From Deltaproteobacteria bacterium (GTDB lineage: Bacteria; Desulfobacterota; DSM-4660; Desulfatiglandales; B25-G16), in NCBI GenBank assembly GCA_003646875.1, contig QMLT01000102.1:1-6490 (forward strand): a stretch of 6,490 bases of DNA, given 5' to 3'. The notes under the pieces were generated by a model, which made no database searches, was not told the DNA's origin, and saw nothing but the letters and a program-made list of their open reading frames with translations. Shown in pieces: positions 6,407-6,490 of this stretch. Numbering within the stretch: the first letter of the stretch is position 1; each line of letters begins with the position of its first letter. A program made the translations under genes and the position numbers.

Positions 6407-6451
6407 ATGGGTAAAAAGAGATCGATAGATTTTTATAGGCTTTTAATTTGA
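6407..6451 (+). CDS. Possible 14-residue leader ORF downstream of the Pho-like promoter
   Basis: ATG at 6407 starts MGKKRSIDFYRLLI and stops with TGA at 6449-6451. A purine-rich GAGAGGGGGG (6395-6404) places a GAGG core about six bases upstream, the strongest ribosome-binding match in this intergenic region. The peptide is basic at the front with a hydrophobic end and matches no family I know. It could be a translated leader of the downstream gene, or a G-rich stretch followed by a chance ORF. Confidence 0.25.
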   Translation: MGKKRSIDFYRLLI

Positions 6452-6490
6452 AGACTGTTTTCAATTAAATGGAGGGACTGAAAATAGATA

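Larger units (their letters stand above)
6072..6490. other. Gene-poor divergent regulatory region
   Basis: No full-length gene is supported in this 419-bp AT-rich stretch. From left to right it holds the serC ribosome binding site and leader, an 8-bp inverted repeat (6133-6156), a candidate minus-strand promoter (6226-6253), the four 11-bp direct repeats with a -10 (6302-6356), a short ORF (6407-6451), and GGAGGG at 6471-6476. The last could be the ribosome binding site of a plus-strand gene starting at or just past the right edge. The ATG at 6469, which overlaps the GGAGGG, has no ribosome binding site of its own. The arrangement is that of a divergent promoter region. Confidence 0.6.

Noticed and set aside
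6458..6484. TTTTCA/TGAAAA stem with GGAGGG in the loop, as a translation switch
   Set aside because: Only six AT-rich pairs around a 15-base loop; too weak to support a riboregulator, and the downstream start is not visible.

Overview
This window reads as an ordinary chromosomal segment from a Gram-negative-like bacterium of moderately low GC. Six complete protein genes lie on the minus strand, so transcription runs from high to low coordinates. In that order they are serC (phosphoserine aminotransferase), asnS (asparaginyl-tRNA synthetase), xseA (exonuclease VII large subunit), an exported M23 metallopeptidase, xseB (exonuclease VII small subunit) and ispA (short-chain trans-prenyl diphosphate synthase). 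The xseA/xseB/ispA block, commonly followed by dxs, is familiar from Desulfobacterota and related phyla. I lean that way, but the phylum is an inference that only a phylogeny could settle.

Layout. Positions 1-122 are the region downstream of ispA and contain a possible start of a further minus-strand gene that leaves the window. Positions 123-3488 hold ispA, xseB, the M23 gene and xseA, packed with overlaps or gaps of 12 nt or less. asnS (3501-4892) sits 12 nt upstream of xseA and probably belongs to the same transcript. A 96-bp gap separates asnS from serC and carries a short array of 7-bp repeats enclosed by a 6-bp inverted repeat. serC (4989-6071) has a good ribosome binding site and a plausible promoter near 6226-6253. 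Positions 6072-6490 have no convincing gene. This stretch holds the serC leader and, facing the other way, four exact-period 11-bp direct repeats resembling a PhoB box, followed by a -10-like element. They point at a plus-strand gene beyond the right edge.

The genes are housekeeping functions with different jobs: serine (and PLP) biosynthesis, Asn-tRNA charging, single-strand DNA degradation, peptidoglycan remodelling and isoprenoid precursor synthesis. Only XseA and XseB form a complex together; the rest appear to be co-transcribed without a shared pathway. I see no phage, defence, CRISPR, tRNA or rRNA content and no clear novel system. The most useful leads are the Pho-like promoter and its short leader ORF, the heptad repeat element, and the M23 gene inserted between the two exonuclease VII subunits with G8 and T8 tracts at its active-site region.
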